Source: JBDHRG01 sp039807445
Lineage (GTDB): Bacteria; Pseudomonadota; Gammaproteobacteria; Competibacterales; Competibacteraceae
Assembly (NCBI GenBank): GCA_039807445.1
Contig: JBDHRG010000024.1
Coordinates: 1 to 27,821, forward strand
Direction: 5' to 3'
DNA length: 27,821 nucleotides
Part shown: piece by piece, positions 6,295-15,549 of the stretch
How the letters are laid out: every line of letters starts with the position of its first letter
How positions within the stretch are numbered: position 1 is the first letter of the stretch
The notes under the pieces: generated by a model
Database searches by the model: none
What the model saw: only the letters and a program-made list of their open reading frames with translations
What the model was told of the DNA's origin: nothing
Program-made: the position numbers and the translations under genes

Positions 6295-9084
6295 TCAGAG
6301 CGTCGCCTGCAGGGCGAGGACGGCGCTGCGCAGCGGTTCGGCGAAGCGGTCGCCGCCCTGGTCGATGATCTGCTGCAGCAGCTGTTTCGCCTCGGGCTTC
6401 GCCTCGGCACGGCGCAGCGCGTCCGCCAGATGCAGGCCGATCTCGGCGTTGCCCGGCGCGCGCGCGTACGCCTCGCGCAGCACCCGCACGGCCTGCTCGA
6501 CCTGCCCCTGTGCCAGCAGCAGTTGGCCGAGGGTGTCGAGCACGGCGGGTGCGCCCGGCGCCAGCTCCGCCGCGCGCCGGGCATAGCCCAGCGCCTTGGC
6601 CGGAGCATCGCCCTTCAGCAGCATCGCCAGATTGTTCAGCGCGACGACATCGTCGGGCGCCAGCGCGCGAATCCGCTCGAACACCACCGCGGCCTCGGCG
6701 AGCTCGCCGCGATCGAGACGGCGGGCCGCGAGCGCGTTCAGGGCATCGCGATCCTGGGGATGACGCCCGAGCCACGCCGCCAGCGTGGCGATCGCGGCAT
6801 CCGACTGTCCGGCCCGGGCCTCGGCCTGCGCCAGCAGCATCACCGCCGGGCGCGACTCGCCGCGCGTCCGCTGCTGGACGGCGCGCAGGCGTTCGACTGC
6901 CTCGGCCGGACGCTCGGCGGCGAGCGCGAGCATCGCCCGCTGGATCGCCAGCGCATCGTTGCCCGGATGCAGCCGCTCGGCCGGCTCGAGCACGCCCCCG
7001 GCCTGTTCGAGCTGCCCGCTGCGGGCGAGGAACTGGCTCATCGCCACCGCGGCGAGCAGGTTGTCGGGCTGCAACTCGAGCGCGCGCCGCAGCGCGGCGC
7101 GCATCTTGTCGCCGTCGCCGGCCGCGGCATGCGCCTTGGCCGCCAGGTAAGCCACTTGCGCCGAATCCGGCATCAGGCCGCGCAGCTGCTCGAAGCTGTC
7201 GGCGGCGTTACTCGCCTGTCCGGCAGCCAGCAGCGACTGGCCGAGTGCGAGCAGATAGACCGGTTCGCTGCGGTGCTCATCGCCGAACGGCTGCAACAGC
7301 GCCAGCGCCTGCCCGGCCTGGCCGCGCTCGAGGCGGTAGCGGGCCAGCAGCAGCACGGGTTCGTAAGCGTGCGGGTCTCGGACGTTCACCCGCTCGAGCA
7401 CCCGGATCGCTGCATCGACATCGCCGCCCGCCGCCTCGAGTTGCGCCAGCTCGACGGCGGCTGCGGCATTTCCGGGGGCACGTTCGAGCACGACGCGAAA
7501 GCGCGCCTTGGCCGATTCGCGGTCGCCGCGATCGAGGTCGAGCCGCGCGAGGTTGCGCGCTGCCTGAACATCGGCCGGATCACGCGTGCTGGCCTCGGCG
7601 AAGGCCGCCTGTGCCTGCGGGATATCGTCCTGCCGCGCCCGCACCGCGCCGAGGTAGTTCAGCGCGCCGACATCCTCGGGCAAGCGCTGCCGCCAGCGCA
7701 CGACCGCAGTCAGAGCCTGCTCGAGCTCGCCGATGCGCAGGTGCGCCTCGATCAACTGCGTGTCGGCCTTACGCAGCTTGGGGTCGAGTGCGAGCGCCCG
7801 CTGCAGGGCGTCCACCCCCTCCTGCTGCCGACGCGCGGCGATCAGCGCCATGCCCATCTCGAGCTGCGCGCGGGCCGAATCCGGCTCGAGCCGGGCGCGC
7901 TCGCGCAAGTCCTCGAGCGCCGCCTCGGACTTGCCGAGTCCGAGGCGGACGGCGCCGCGCAGCGCCAGCAGCTGCGGATCGCCCTTGACGTCGGTGAAGG
8001 GTATCAGCTGGGTTTCGGCACGCTGCAGATCGCCACGGGCGAAGTGCACGGTCGCCAACAGGCGGTTGGCTTCGTACCAGCGCGGCATCGCCTCGACCGC
8101 CTGGGCCAGATAGAGCTCCGCCTGGCCGAGGTTGCGCTGTGCCAGCTGCATCGCACCGAGATAGAACCTGGCTCCCAGATGCCTGCCATCGAGCCGCAGC
8201 GCTTCCTCGAGCGCGCTTTGCGCCGCGTCGCGCTGCCCCTGGCGATAGGCGATGACGCCGCGCAGGAACATCACCTCGGGAACCTGCCTGCCGCCCTGGG
8301 GCAGCCGATCGAGATCGGCCTTGGCCTCGTCGAGCTTGCCGAGCCCGAGCCGGACGCTGGCCCGCTTGGTCAGATCGAGACGCGGGTCCGCGTTGCGCTC
8401 GATGGCACGGCCGTAGGCTGCCTCGGCCGCCTCGCCTTCGCCGACCAACCGGTGCAGGTCGGCGCGCAGGCTCCAGGCCTCGGCCGAGTCCGGTGCACGC
8501 GCCAGTGCACGCTCGACGAAATTCCGCGCCTGGTCCCAGTTCCGCTCTCCGAGCGCGAGCGTGGCCTGCCCCAGCAGGATCGAGGGAGTTTCGGCGTCTT
8601 CGCGGCGGATCTTGGCGAGCTCCGCCTCGGCCTTCGCGGCATCGCCGAGCGCGAGCCAGGCGCGGCTGCGCAGCACGTACCATTCCGCGCGATCGGCCGG
8701 CGCCAGAGCCGTCGGCATCGGTTCGTCCAGCAGCTGCCTGGCCTGTCCCTGCAGCAGCAGGGCCCTGATCAGCGGCAGCGCCACCGCTTCGTGGGCGACC
8801 CCGAGCTCGCGCGCCCGCCGCAGTTCCTTCTCGGCGCCGGCGGCGTCGCCGACCTCGAGGAGGACCTTGCCGCTCAGCCAGCGCGCCTCGGCATTGTCGG
8901 GGTTGAGACGCAAGGCATTCTTCAGCTGGATCGCCGCAGCACGCGGATCGCCCTTGTCGTGTATCGCCCTGGCCTGCTCGACGTACTGCGCGTCGCTCGG
9001 CCCCGAATCGCAGCCCGTCAGCGGGCCGAGCGCCAGTGCCGCAGCCAGCGCCGCGAAGACCCAGGGTTCAGTCTTTCGTGCCAT
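6295..9084 (-). CDS. PrsT-like TPR-repeat lipoprotein (PEP-CTERM system), second copy
   Basis: The protein has 929 residues. It starts with a lipoprotein signal: MARK, a hydrophobic stretch, then the lipobox LTGC with Cys at residue 25. Asp at +2 after the Cys would favour inner-membrane retention under the E. coli rule. The rest is a chain of tetratricopeptide repeats (for example QLKNALRLNPDNAEARWL and NNLAMLLKGDAPAKALGYA), matching the PEP-CTERM system TPR lipoprotein family in style and length. It aligns along its length with the PrsT at 9271-12039, so the two are paralogues. TPR arrays mediate protein-protein contacts; in this system they are thought to support export or polysaccharide assembly. 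ATG 9084 has AAGGAA at good distance; an upstream in-frame extension lacks any signal-like sequence. The stop is coupled to the glycosyltransferase. Confidence 0.9.
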   Translation of the reverse strand: MARKTEPWVFAALAAALALGPLTGCDSGPSDAQYVEQARAIHDKGDPRAAAIQLKNALRLNPDNAEARWLSGKVLLEVGDAAGAEKELRRARELGVAHEAVALPLIRALLLQGQARQLLDEPMPTALAPADRAEWYVLRSRAWLALGDAAKAEAELAKIRREDAETPSILLGQATLALGERNWDQARNFVERALARAPDSAEAWSLRADLHRLVGEGEAAEAAYGRAIERNADPRLDLTKRASVRLGLGKLDEAKADLDRLPQGGRQVPEVMFLRGVIAYRQGQRDAAQSALEEALRLDGRHLGARFYLGAMQLAQRNLGQAELYLAQAVEAMPRWYEANRLLATVHFARGDLQRAETQLIPFTDVKGDPQLLALRGAVRLGLGKSEAALEDLRERARLEPDSARAQLEMGMALIAARRQQEGVDALQRALALDPKLRKADTQLIEAHLRIGELEQALTAVVRWRQRLPEDVGALNYLGAVRARQDDIPQAQAAFAEASTRDPADVQAARNLARLDLDRGDRESAKARFRVVLERAPGNAAAAVELAQLEAAGGDVDAAIRVLERVNVRDPHAYEPVLLLARYRLERGQAGQALALLQPFGDEHRSEPVYLLALGQSLLAAGQASNAADSFEQLRGLMPDSAQVAYLAAKAHAAAGDGDKMRAALRRALELQPDNLLAAVAMSQFLARSGQLEQAGGVLEPAERLHPGNDALAIQRAMLALAAERPAEAVERLRAVQQRTRGESRPAVMLLAQAEARAGQSDAAIATLAAWLGRHPQDRDALNALAARRLDRGELAEAAVVFERIRALAPDDVVALNNLAMLLKGDAPAKALGYARRAAELAPGAPAVLDTLGQLLLAQGQVEQAVRVLREAYARAPGNAEIGLHLADALRRAEAKPEAKQLLQQIIDQGGDRFAEPLRSAVLALQATL

Positions 9085-9208
9085 GCCTCGATTCCTTCGA
9101 ACGGAGCCGGGCGCGACATCCAGCGTTGCGCCCGGCCGCCGCCCCTGCGGGGTATTCATGGGGTAAGTTGACGTAGACTCCGGCGGTTTCCAGCCCCTCG
9201 GCCCGACG

Positions 9209-9220
9209 CGTGCCGGCACG
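9209..9220. promoter_or_regulatory. Palindrome and weak sigma-54-like site before the second TPR gene
   Basis: The 186-bp gap between the two TPR genes holds a perfect 12-bp palindrome, CGTGCCGGCACG. On the minus strand its right half gives CGGCACG-CGTC-GGGCC, which keeps the GG-N10-GC spacing of a sigma-54 promoter (GG at 9214-9213, GC at 9202-9201) but has GGGC instead of TTGC. Transcription would start near 9190. In DNA this GC-rich the match may be chance. Confidence 0.22.
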
Positions 9221-9270
9221 CGGGATGCAAAGTCCATGCACCGGACCAGCGGCGCCGGATCGGATCGGCT

Positions 9271-12039
9271 TCACAGACTCTTCAGCAGCGCCTTCGCGGC
9301 GTCCTTGCTGTCGAAGTCGCGCCCTTCGGCCAGCAGACGCTCGAGCTCCTTGCGCGCTTCGGCCTTCTTGCCGAGCTTGTCCAGCGCGACGGCGAGGTGG
9401 TAGCGGATCTCGGGCAGGTGCGGCGCCTGCACCGCGGCCTGGCGCAGCAGCACGGCGCCGCGCTCGGCCTGGCCCTGCTCGACCAGGATCCAGCCGAGCG
9501 TATCGGCGATCTCCGGGCTGTCGGCCTTGAGCTCGTGGGCGCGCTCGGCGAACTGCACCGCGCGCGGATCGCGCTTCTGCCCGTACAGCCAGGCGAGGTT
9601 GTTCAGCACCACCACGTTGTTGGGCGCCGCCTCGGCGAGCGCCTCGTACTCGACCAGCGCCGCGTCGTCGCGCCCGCGCTCCTGCAGCGCCATCGCCAGC
9701 TGCAGGCGCACCGCGGCGTCGGCGGGCGTCTTCTGCAGCCAGTCGCGCAGCGCCGCGAAACCGCCGTCGGCATCGCCGGCCTGCAGCCGCACCGCCGCCA
9801 GCTGCTGCGCCAGCAGCGCGTTCGGCGTCTTGGCGTACGCCGCGGCGTACGCGTCGGCCGCCGCCTCGGGCTGGCCGCGCACGACGGCCAGGTCGCCGCG
9901 GTACTTGAGGCCGAGGCCACTGTCGGGCAGCTCACGCTCGAGGCGCTCGATCGCGCGCACCGCCTCGTCGAAGCGCTTGGCGCGGAGCATCAGCTCGACC
10001 TTCGCCGCCAGCGCCGCGGCGTACTTGGGATCGATCGCCAGCGCCTTGTCGAGCGAGCGCTCGGCGGCCTGGGTGTCTTGCGCGCGCAGCTCGGCACCGG
10101 CGATCAGGTACCACGGGTCGGCCGCCTTCGGCACCAGCTCGGCATACTTGCGCAGCGCGGCGAGCGCGCCGGCGGTGTCGTCGCTGGCGAGCAGGGTCGT
10201 GCCGAGCAGGCGTGCGACCTGCGCATTGGCCGGCGCGGCGGCGTCGAGCTGGCGCGCCACACCGAGCGCCTTGAGTCGCTCGCCGCCGACGAGGTAGGCC
10301 TGCGCCAGGATCAGCCCGACTCGAACCGACGTCGGATTCTTGTCCCAGGCCTGCTCCAGCCAGGCCCTCGCGGCGTCGTTGCGGCCGTCGGCGGCGGCCA
10401 GCTCGGCCAGCGCCAGCGCCGCGCCGGCATTGCCCGGATCGCGCTCGATCACCGCCTTGAAGCGCTTCTCGGCCGCCGCCTTGTCGCCGGCGCGCAGGTC
10501 GAGCCGGGCGAGGTTCATCTCGGCGACGCCGAAGCCCGGCTCGAGCGCGAGCGCCGCCTCGAAGGCCGCGCGCGCCGCGGCCAGATCGCCCTTGCCGAGC
10601 TGCGCGACGCCGAGCAGGTTCTGCGGCATCGCCGCCTTGGGCTGCTTGCCGACCAGCGCCTGCGCCGCGGCGATCGCCTTGTCGTACGCCTTCTGCTGCA
10701 GCAGCGTCAGCACCAGCATCACGTCGGCCTGCACCAGCCCCTGGTTCAGGTCGACCGCGCTCTCGAGCTGGCCGACCGCCTTGTCGGTTTCCCCAGCGGC
10801 GAGGTAGGACAGCGCCAGCTGGGCGCGGATCGCCGAAGCCTCGGGGGCGATCTCGGCGGCCTTCTGCAGCGTCTCGCCGGCCTTGCGGCTGTCGCCGGCG
10901 GCGAGCTGCGCGCTGCCGAGCAGCGCCAGCAGCTGGGCGTCGTCGGGGTCGGTGGCGACGACCGGTTCGAGCAGTTCGACCGCGCGCTTGGGATTGCGCA
11001 GCTTGATCTCGGTGGCGGCGAGCAGCTTGCGCGCCGGCACGTGCTGCGGCAGTGCCACGACGACCTGCGCCAGGTGCTTCTGCGCCTGCTCGAGCTGGCC
11101 GCGGGTGTACTCGATGCCGCCGAGCATCAGCAGCGTCGGTGCGTGGTTCGGCGCGAAGCGCAGCACGTCGTCGAAGGCTTCCTGCGCCGCCGGGTAATTC
11201 TTCTGCTGCATCAGGATGCGCCCGCGCAGGAAGTTCGCCTGCGGCAGGTCGGAGCGCAGGTTGCGCACCGCGCGCACATCGCTCATCGCCTTGTCGGCAT
11301 CGCCCTTCTCGAAGGCGGCTTCGGCACGGCCGAGCAGCGCGCGCGGCTCGCGCGGCTGCTTGTCGAGGATCGCGGTGAACTGCGCGATCGCCTCGTCGAA
11401 GCGCTTCTGCTGCCGCGCCAGCTCGCCCTTGATCAGTCGCGCCTCGGCATTGCCGGGCTGGGCGGCGAGCACGCGGTCGACGCGTGCCTCGGCGTCGGCG
11501 AGCTTGCGCTCGCCGGCCTCGAGCCGCGCCAGCCCGAGCAGCGCCTCGGGTTCGTCGGGGACCGCAGCCAGCGCCGCCTCGAACTGCGCGCGCGCCTCGG
11601 CAGGCTTGCCGCGGCCGAGCTCGGCCAGCCCGGACAGCGCCGCCAGCGCGGCGCGCAGCTCCGGCGGGTCGCCGGGTTCGGCCTTCAGCTCGCGCAACAG
11701 CCGCTCGCCCTGACCCTGCAGCACCAGCGCCTTGCCGTAGCCCGCCACCCAGCCCGCGCGCGGGGCACCGAGCTCGCGCGCACGGACGAACTCCTTCTCG
11801 GCCGAAGCCGGATCGCCGAGGCGCAGGTAGGCGGTGCCGAGCAGCAGGCGGGCGTCGCGATTGTCCGGCTCCTGCTGCAGCGCGTTCTTCAGCTGGATGA
11901 CGCCGGCGTTGACATCGCCCTTCTGGATGAACACGCGTGCATCGTTGACGTACTTGTCGGCCGCCGGACCGGCGAGGGCGGGTGCCGACAGCGCCAGGGC
12001 GATCCCCAGCGCGAGGATGGTGCGGGTGGCGGTGTTCAC
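9271..12039 (-). CDS. prsT: PEP-CTERM system TPR-repeat protein PrsT
   Basis: The protein has 922 residues. It has a signal peptide with a normal signal peptidase I site (hydrophobic stretch, then APALA, cut before GPAADKY at about residue 24) and no lipobox Cys, unlike the usual members of this family, which are called lipoproteins. The mature part is TPR repeats throughout (IQLKNALQQEPDNRDARLLL near the start, VVVLNNLAWLYGQ near the end). The protein should work in the periplasm, as a scaffold linked to exopolysaccharide and PEP-CTERM export. The start is GTG at 12039, fixed by a perfect AAGGAGG six bases upstream. It follows prsR after 42 nt and is most likely in the same transcript as epsB-like, prsK and prsR. 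Confidence 0.92.
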   Translation of the reverse strand: MNTATRTILALGIALALSAPALAGPAADKYVNDARVFIQKGDVNAGVIQLKNALQQEPDNRDARLLLGTAYLRLGDPASAEKEFVRARELGAPRAGWVAGYGKALVLQGQGERLLRELKAEPGDPPELRAALAALSGLAELGRGKPAEARAQFEAALAAVPDEPEALLGLARLEAGERKLADAEARVDRVLAAQPGNAEARLIKGELARQQKRFDEAIAQFTAILDKQPREPRALLGRAEAAFEKGDADKAMSDVRAVRNLRSDLPQANFLRGRILMQQKNYPAAQEAFDDVLRFAPNHAPTLLMLGGIEYTRGQLEQAQKHLAQVVVALPQHVPARKLLAATEIKLRNPKRAVELLEPVVATDPDDAQLLALLGSAQLAAGDSRKAGETLQKAAEIAPEASAIRAQLALSYLAAGETDKAVGQLESAVDLNQGLVQADVMLVLTLLQQKAYDKAIAAAQALVGKQPKAAMPQNLLGVAQLGKGDLAAARAAFEAALALEPGFGVAEMNLARLDLRAGDKAAAEKRFKAVIERDPGNAGAALALAELAAADGRNDAARAWLEQAWDKNPTSVRVGLILAQAYLVGGERLKALGVARQLDAAAPANAQVARLLGTTLLASDDTAGALAALRKYAELVPKAADPWYLIAGAELRAQDTQAAERSLDKALAIDPKYAAALAAKVELMLRAKRFDEAVRAIERLERELPDSGLGLKYRGDLAVVRGQPEAAADAYAAAYAKTPNALLAQQLAAVRLQAGDADGGFAALRDWLQKTPADAAVRLQLAMALQERGRDDAALVEYEALAEAAPNNVVVLNNLAWLYGQKRDPRAVQFAERAHELKADSPEIADTLGWILVEQGQAERGAVLLRQAAVQAPHLPEIRYHLAVALDKLGKKAEARKELERLLAEGRDFDSKDAAKALLKSL

Positions 12040-12081
12040 GGTTGTCCTCCTTGCAAGGGGGCGGCGGCGGTCCTGCCGCGC

Positions 12082-13428
12082 TCAGCTCTTCATGCCGTAC
12101 TTGTTCAGCAGCGCGTACAGCGTCGGGCGGGTGATGCCGAGCAGATCGGCCGCCTGCGACAGGTTGCCATCGGCATAGGCGACCGCCCGGCTCAGCGCCT
12201 GCCGCTCGGCCTGCTCGCGCACGCGGCGCAGGTTCAGCGGCATCGAGGGATCGTCGATCCCCTCGAGCTCGAGGTCGGCGGCGCTGACGTGGCTGCCCTC
12301 GCCCATGATCACCGCGCGCTTGAGCTTGTTCTCGAGCTCGCGGACGTTGCCCGGCCAGGCGTACGCCTCGAGCGCAGCCAGCGCATCCTTGCCGAAGCCC
12401 TTGAACGACTTGCCGAGCTTGCGGCTGAACTCCTCGAGAAAGGCGCGCGCCAGGATCACGGCGTCGCCGTCGCGGCTGCGCAGCGGCGGAATGTGGATGG
12501 TGATCTCGCTGATCCGGTAGTACAAGTCTTCGCGGAACTTGCCCTCCTCGATCAGGCCGCGCAGATCGCGGTGCGTGGCGCAGACCACGCGCACGTCGAC
12601 GGCGATCTCTTCGCGGCCGCCGACGCGCTCGATCACGCGCTCCTGCAGGAAGCGCAGCAGCTTGGCCTGCAGCGCCATCGGCAGATCGCCGACCTCGTCG
12701 AGGAAGAAGGTGCCGCCGTCGGCGTACTCGATCTTGCCGCGCGTCTGCTTGGCAGCGCCGGTGAAGGCGCCCTTTTCGTAGCCGAACAGCTCGCTCTCGA
12801 GCAGCGTCTCCGGGATCGCGGCGCAGTTGATGGCGACGAAACGCTTGCCGGTGCGGCCGCTGAGCTCGTGCAGCGCGCGCGCCAGCACCTCCTTGCCGGT
12901 GCCGCTCTCGCCAAGCAACAGCGTGGTGGCGTCGGTCGGCGCGATCTTCTCGATCGTCGAGCAGATCTTCAGCATCTGCGGGCTGCCGGCGATGATGCCG
13001 GCGAGCGGCGCACGGCGCTGGCGCTCGACCAGATCGCGGTTCTCGCGCTCGAGCTGGCACAGCGCCCAGGCGCGGTCGACGATCAGCTTCAGCACGTCGG
13101 CGTCGACCGGCTTCTGGTAGAAGTCGTAAGCGCCGAGCGCGATCGCCTTCAGCGCATTGTCGCGGTCGTCGTTGCCGGTGACGACGATGACCTTGGTCTG
13201 CGGCGCCAGCGCCAGGATATCCTGCAGCGTCGCCAGGCCCTCCGAGGCGTTGGCCGGATCGGGCGGCAGGCCGAGGTCGAGCGTGACGATCGCCGGCTCG
13301 TGGCGGCGCAGCTGCGCGAGCGCATCTTCGCGGCAGTCGGCGAGCAGCACCTCGTAGCCCTCGAAGCACCAGCGCAGCTGGCTCTGCAGCCCGGGATCGT
13401 CCTCGACCACCAGCAGCTTTCGGTTCAT
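12082..13428 (-). CDS. prsR: Sigma-54-dependent response regulator PrsR
   Basis: The protein has 448 residues. An N-terminal receiver domain has acidic residues VVEDD at 8-11, the phosphoacceptor Asp51 (VTLDLGLPP) and Lys106 in QKP. A central AAA+ domain has Walker A GESGTGKE (173-180), the GAFTGA sigma-54 contact loop (220-225) and Walker B FFLDEVGD (241-248). The C-terminal Fis-type helix-turn-helix contains LSQAADLLGITRPTLYALL. Family knowledge: PrsR is the PEP-CTERM-box regulator, activated by PrsK, that opens sigma-54 promoters. The complete GAFTGA motif says it is a working activator. Its start overlaps the end of prsK (ATGA), so the kinase and regulator are co-translated. A sigma-54 promoter in front of the PepA-like gene is the obvious candidate target in this window. 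Confidence 0.96.
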   Translation of the reverse strand: MNRKLLVVEDDPGLQSQLRWCFEGYEVLLADCREDALAQLRRHEPAIVTLDLGLPPDPANASEGLATLQDILALAPQTKVIVVTGNDDRDNALKAIALGAYDFYQKPVDADVLKLIVDRAWALCQLERENRDLVERQRRAPLAGIIAGSPQMLKICSTIEKIAPTDATTLLLGESGTGKEVLARALHELSGRTGKRFVAINCAAIPETLLESELFGYEKGAFTGAAKQTRGKIEYADGGTFFLDEVGDLPMALQAKLLRFLQERVIERVGGREEIAVDVRVVCATHRDLRGLIEEGKFREDLYYRISEITIHIPPLRSRDGDAVILARAFLEEFSRKLGKSFKGFGKDALAALEAYAWPGNVRELENKLKRAVIMGEGSHVSAADLELEGIDDPSMPLNLRRVREQAERQALSRAVAYADGNLSQAADLLGITRPTLYALLNKYGMKS

Positions 13429-15536
13429 CTCTCGCAAGACTTGATCTCCCTCATGTCGGATTCCGCCCCGGCGGCGCGGGCGAGCGGCAGGCGCAGCGTG
13501 AAGGTCGATCCCTCGCCGAGCCGGCTCGCCACCTCGATCCCGCCGCCGAGCGCGTGCACGAATTCGCGCGCCTCGTAGACGCCGACGCCCATGCCGGCGT
13601 TGCCCTTGGTGGTGCGGAACGGCTTGAACAGCGAATCGCGGACGAAGCTCTCGTCCATGCCGCAGCCGGTGTCGCGCACCGCCACCAGCGCCTGCCCGGC
13701 TTCGCACCGCACCGCGAGCTCGACCCCGCCCTCGGCGGGGGTAGCCTCTTGGGCGTTGCGCACCAGGTGGCAGAGCACGGCGACGAAGCGGTCGCGGCTC
13801 GCGTGCAGCGCCAGCCCGGCGGCATCGCCGCGCAGGGTCGGCAGCGGCGCGCGCGCGCGGCTCAGCTCGACCACTTCCGTCAGCGCCTCGGCGAGCGCGA
13901 AACTCCGCGCCTCGCTGCCCGGCGCCCCCTTGTTGGCCAGCTGCGTCAGCAGACGGCTCATCTTCGCGGTGGCATGGGCGACGGTGCCGATCGCATCGTC
14001 GACGAAAGCCGGGTTGTGGCGGTGGCGCTCGGCATTCTTGACCACCAGCGACAACTGCGCGGCGACGTTCTTCAAGTCGTGCACGACGAAGGCCGACAGG
14101 CGGTTGAAGGCGTCGAACTGGCGGGCGTCCACCAGCGCCTCGGTGGCTTCGAACAGCGCGATGTGGCCGGCGGCCTGGCGCCCGGCGGTCTTCAGCAGGT
14201 CGCGGTCTTCCCAGTTGATCGCCCGCGGCGCACCCGGGCGCGCCAGCAGCACGAAGCCCTGCAGCCGCTCGTGCAGCATCAGCGGCACCACCAGCCAGGC
14301 GCGCGGCAGCCCGGCGAGCCAGCCCGGCAGCACCAGGCCGCCGTAGAGCTCGGGCTCGGCCCGGACTTCGTCGAGCTCGATCACCCACTGCCGCGCCTCG
14401 AGGAAGCGCACCAGCGGGCTCGCCGCGGGTTCGAGCTTGCCTTCGGGTTCGCGCAGACCCCACGACGCCGACAGCGCGAAGCTGCCGTGTTCGTCGCGAT
14501 TCCAGAGGATGCCGCCGGGGCTGTCGACCAGTTCGCCGATCGCACGGATCACGCGGCTGCGCAGCGGCGCCTCGGGGTCGGCCGAGGACAGCGTGCCGGT
14601 GAATTTCAGCCACTCCTCGCGGTAGTCGTACTTGTAATGGAAGAAGTGCTTGCTCAGGAACACTTTGGCGTAGGCGCGCAGCTGCCCCGAAAACATCAGC
14701 ACCAGCAGCAGGATCAGGCTGCCGGCGAAGAACACCAGCTGCATCGCCGAGCCCCAGCTGCCGCCGTAGAGGCGGATGTAGTAAGCCGCGGCGGACATCA
14801 CCAGCAGGTAGATCCCGGCGCCGAGGATCGCCGCGGTGTGCAGCGCCATCCGGTGCGACACGAACAGCGCGCGCGACCAGTCCGGCTTGCGCAGCGCCAC
14901 CACCGCGAACAGCGGCGCCGCCATCGCGTCGACGAAGCCGCGCGCGGCCCAGATCTGCGGGTCGAGCCGGCGGAACAGCAGGCTGTCGGCGTAGAGGAAG
15001 AAGTCGTAGGCGAATACCACGCCGACGCCGACGTACAGGAACTTGGTGCCCCAGCGCAGCTCGGGCCGGGTGTTGCGGAACAGCTGCTCGACCAGCACCA
15101 GCCCGCCGACCGCGAAGCCGAGATGGCCGAAGATGCGCACATCGAGCAGCCAGTCGCCGGGCAGCACCGCGGTGAAGGCTTGCGGCGCCAGTTCGGCGCC
15201 GAGCAGCAAGGCCGCCGCGCCGAGCAGCAGCGGACGCACCAGCGAGCCGGGGCGCTGCGCCTGCAGCAGCGGCTTGAGCAGCTCGATCAGCAACAGCATC
15301 CAGGCGAGCGGCCGGGCGAGTTCGAGCGCGACGTAGCCGAGCTGCGCCCACGGCGATCCGCCGAGCACGAACGCCGCGCACGCGGCCCAGGCCGCGGTGA
15401 GCGCCAGCGCGATGCGCCCGCGTCCGCCCTCGAGCCGACCGCGCCAGAGCGTGGCGAACAGCACCGCGAGCACGCCGTACAGCGCGGCGGCGAGCGCGTA
15501 GCCGATCGTGCCGAGATCCTGGAGCCCGTCCTGCAT
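13425..15536 (-). CDS. prsK: Sensor histidine kinase PrsK, membrane-bound
   Basis: The protein has 703 residues. About eight or nine hydrophobic segments fill the first 285 residues. A GAF-like region follows at about 300-450. The dimerisation box FVVHDLKNVAAQ has the phosphorylated His at residue 486. The ATP-binding domain has the N box LVRNAQEATP, the G1 box VRDTGCGMD and the G2 box GMGVGVYEAREF. It should sense a signal at or in the inner membrane and pass phosphate to Asp51 of PrsR. The signal is not known. The start at ATG 15536 has no clear ribosome-binding site and lies 13 nt after the stop of the sugar transferase gene, so translation is probably coupled. The stop overlaps the prsR start by four bases. 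Confidence 0.96.
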   Translation of the reverse strand: MQDGLQDLGTIGYALAAALYGVLAVLFATLWRGRLEGGRGRIALALTAAWAACAAFVLGGSPWAQLGYVALELARPLAWMLLLIELLKPLLQAQRPGSLVRPLLLGAAALLLGAELAPQAFTAVLPGDWLLDVRIFGHLGFAVGGLVLVEQLFRNTRPELRWGTKFLYVGVGVVFAYDFFLYADSLLFRRLDPQIWAARGFVDAMAAPLFAVVALRKPDWSRALFVSHRMALHTAAILGAGIYLLVMSAAAYYIRLYGGSWGSAMQLVFFAGSLILLLVLMFSGQLRAYAKVFLSKHFFHYKYDYREEWLKFTGTLSSADPEAPLRSRVIRAIGELVDSPGGILWNRDEHGSFALSASWGLREPEGKLEPAASPLVRFLEARQWVIELDEVRAEPELYGGLVLPGWLAGLPRAWLVVPLMLHERLQGFVLLARPGAPRAINWEDRDLLKTAGRQAAGHIALFEATEALVDARQFDAFNRLSAFVVHDLKNVAAQLSLVVKNAERHRHNPAFVDDAIGTVAHATAKMSRLLTQLANKGAPGSEARSFALAEALTEVVELSRARAPLPTLRGDAAGLALHASRDRFVAVLCHLVRNAQEATPAEGGVELAVRCEAGQALVAVRDTGCGMDESFVRDSLFKPFRTTKGNAGMGVGVYEAREFVHALGGGIEVASRLGEGSTFTLRLPLARAAGAESDMREIKSCER

Positions 15537-15549
15537 CGCCGCGGCGCTC

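Noticed and set aside
6259..9171. A 970-codon open frame on the + strand opposite the TPR lipoprotein gene; similar long antisense frames lie opposite metG, prsK and yejA.
   Set aside because: Same explanation: low-complexity composition, no domain, no ribosome-binding site, and a well-supported gene on the other strand.
9397..13578. A very long open frame (about 1393 codons) on the + strand, opposite prsT and prsR.
   Set aside because: The opposite strand carries clear, complete genes. The antisense product is rich in Arg, Gln, Leu and Gly without recognisable domains. GC-rich codon use removes stop codons from antisense frames.
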